Shown in pieces: positions 63,046 through 64,000 of a DNA stretch of 64,000 bases (its first letter is position 1; the number at the start of each line of letters is the position of its first letter). This DNA comes from Eubacteriaceae bacterium (lineage in GTDB: Bacteria; Bacillota; Clostridia; Lachnospirales; Lachnospiraceae), in assembly GCA_902363805.1 (NCBI GenBank), contig CABJBF010000002.1, positions 496,001-560,000 on the forward strand. The letters run 5' to 3'. A program made the position numbers and the translations under genes. The notes under the pieces are model-generated. The model was not told where the DNA came from, did no database searches, and worked only from the letters and a program-made list of their open reading frames with translations.

Positions 63046-64000
63046 TTAAATACCAAATATTGCCATAAATGTACCTGCAGCTACTGCAGTACCAATAACG
63101 CCTGCAACATTAGGTCCCATAGCATGCATTAACAGGAAGTTTGTAGGATCCGCATCAGCGCCGACTTTCTGAGAAACTCTGGCTGCCATAGGAACGGCTG
63201 AAACTCCGGCTGAACCAATTAACGGATTAACTTTTCCATGTGTTGCAACGCACATTAATTTACCAAATAATACACCTGCAGCTGTACCAACAGCAAACGC
63301 AACTAATCCTAATATTACAATCTTAATTGTACTCATATTTAAGAATGCTTCTGCACTTGTTGTGGCACCAACACTAGTACCAAGTAAAATAACTACAATA
63401 TACATTAACGCATTTGATGCTGTTTCCTGTAACTGTTTTACTACACCTGATTCTCTAAATAAGTTTCCTAACATTAACATACCTACTAAAGGTGCTGTTG
63501 TTGGTAAAATCATTACTACTACTATAGTAACAATGATTGGGAATAATATTTTTTCTAGTTTAGAAACAGGACGTAACTGTTCCATTTTGACTTTACGTTC
63601 CTTTTCAGTTGTTAAAGCCTTCATAATAGGTGGCTGAATAATTGGAACTAACGCCATATAGGAATAAGCTGCTACTGCAATTGGTCCCATAAGTGCTGTC
63701 TGTCCAAGTTTACCTGCGAGGAAAATTGATGTAGGTCCGTCAGCTCCACCGATAATAGAAATAGCTGCGGCTGCCTTTCCACCAAATCCCATAAATATTG
63801 CTAAGAAATATGCTGAATAAATACCAAACTGTGCTGCCGCTCCTAAAAGGAAGCTCTTTGGATTTGCAATTAACGGACCAAAGTCTGTCATCGCACCTAC
63901 TCCAAGGAAAATAAGCGATGGTAAAATACTCCATTCATCCAAAATATAGAAGTAATAAAGTAATCCACCGGTTCCGTTTGCTGAATCCTCAGGATGAAGC
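63046..64000 (-). CDS. oadB: Sodium-translocating decarboxylase beta subunit, 5' end outside window
   Basis: This integral membrane subunit couples decarboxylation of carboxybiotin to sodium export. About 318 residues are visible and the frame is open at the right edge; a TTG at 63942 is not the start, since upstream codons continue the family sequence. Motifs include [32 protein letters not shown] and the C-terminal [18 protein letters not shown] and [12 protein letters not shown], which are highly conserved. It is followed by oadA with a 20-base gap. The remaining subunits probably lie just beyond position 64000. Confidence 0.95.
   Translation of the reverse strand, partial: LHPEDSANGTGGLLYYFYILDEWSILPSLIFLGVGAMTDFGPLIANPKSFLLGAAAQFGIYSAYFLAIFMGFGGKAAAAISIIGGADGPTSIFLAGKLGQTALMGPIAVAAYSYMALVPIIQPPIMKALTTEKERKVKMEQLRPVSKLEKILFPIIVTIVVVMILPTTAPLVGMLMLGNLFRESGVVKQLQETASNALMYIVVILLGTSVGATTSAEAFLNMSTIKIVILGLVAFAVGTAAGVLFGKLMCVATHGKVNPLIGSAGVSAVPMAARVSQKVGADADPTNFLLMHAMGPNVAGVIGTAVAAGTFMAIFGI

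Noticed and set aside
63740..63942. TTG at 63942 as the oadB start
   Set aside because: The upstream codons to 64000 stay open and match the beta-subunit family, so the gene continues past the window edge.
1..64000. CRISPR array, prophage, insertion sequence or tRNA gene
   Set aside because: No regularly spaced repeats, transposase, integrase or tRNA-like sequence was found on either strand by eye.

Overview
The window is a chromosomal stretch of a low-GC, AT-rich Clostridia genome. Gene content and order suggest a spore-forming member of the Lachnospiraceae or a close relative, but genus and species cannot be fixed from the sequence. The evidence is the set of sporulation genes (yqfC, yqfD, spoIVA, a spoVB-like transporter, ylbJ, a BofC-like protein), Firmicutes-type translation and secretion gene clusters, and a clostridial pta-ackA-yceD-rpmF-plsX-acpP-rnc-smc-ftsY block. 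Almost every gene is on the minus strand; only tmcAL and ylbJ are on the plus strand. This fits a leading-strand region replicated from right to left. No mobile element, phage, CRISPR array, tRNA or rRNA was seen, and no gene gap exceeds about 260 bases.

Layout from left to right (transcription mostly runs right to left). 1-221: 5' part of radC. 361-10687: an apparent operon of an unrecognised 395-aa protein, a DUF896 protein, 5-formyl-THF cyclo-ligase, miaB, mutS, mutL, miaA and a YnbB-type PLP lyase. 10835-20042: a sporulation and housekeeping operon (yqfC, yqfD, phoH, ybeY, a DUF3048 lipoprotein, cdd, a SpoVB-like flippase, a BofC-like protein and two FAD proteins). 20124-20300: rpsU with its own promoter and terminator. 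20436-23075: alaS behind a duplicated promoter and a leader hairpin. 23330-24802: spoIVA with a sigma-E-like promoter. 24858-32050: cobO, cls, a small alarmone synthetase, gpsA, plsY, der and a DUF512 protein. 32110-34939: pgeF, yraN, rnhB, rbgA. 35119-39239: the ylxM-ffh-rpsP-khpA-rimM-trmD-rplS ribosome and SRP cluster. 39468-40688: ilvA. 40793-45977: ftsY, smc, rnc. 46075-50548: acpP, plsX, rpmF, yceD, ackA, pta. 50706-51944: tmcAL (+). 52104-54564: a UPF0210 protein, an ACT protein and WalJ. 54667-55611: ylbJ (+). 55814-57474: a coiled-coil protein, coaD, rsmD. 57662-60254: an S1-domain protein, ispH, cmk. 60326-64000: a second BaiN/HI0933 flavoprotein, oadA and the 3' part of oadB.

Functionally the region links DNA repair (MutS/MutL/RadC), tRNA modification (MiaA, MiaB, TrmD, TmcAL), ribosome assembly and ribosomal proteins (Der, RbgA, RimM, YbeY, S16, S21, L19, L32), co-translational targeting (Ffh/FtsY), phospholipid and fatty-acid synthesis (PlsX, PlsY, GpsA, AcpP, Cls), acetate metabolism (Pta/AckA), sodium-coupled decarboxylation (OadA/OadB) and endospore formation. 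I did not find a clear new defence, mobile or biosynthetic system. The items most worth a second look are mostly regulatory: the duplicated alaS promoter, a consensus promoter with an operator-like inverted repeat before yceD, a promoter whose -35 box lies inside a hairpin before ylxM, and an IspH/S1 pair that overlaps out of frame. The unrecognised 395-aa protein is the main gene of unknown function.
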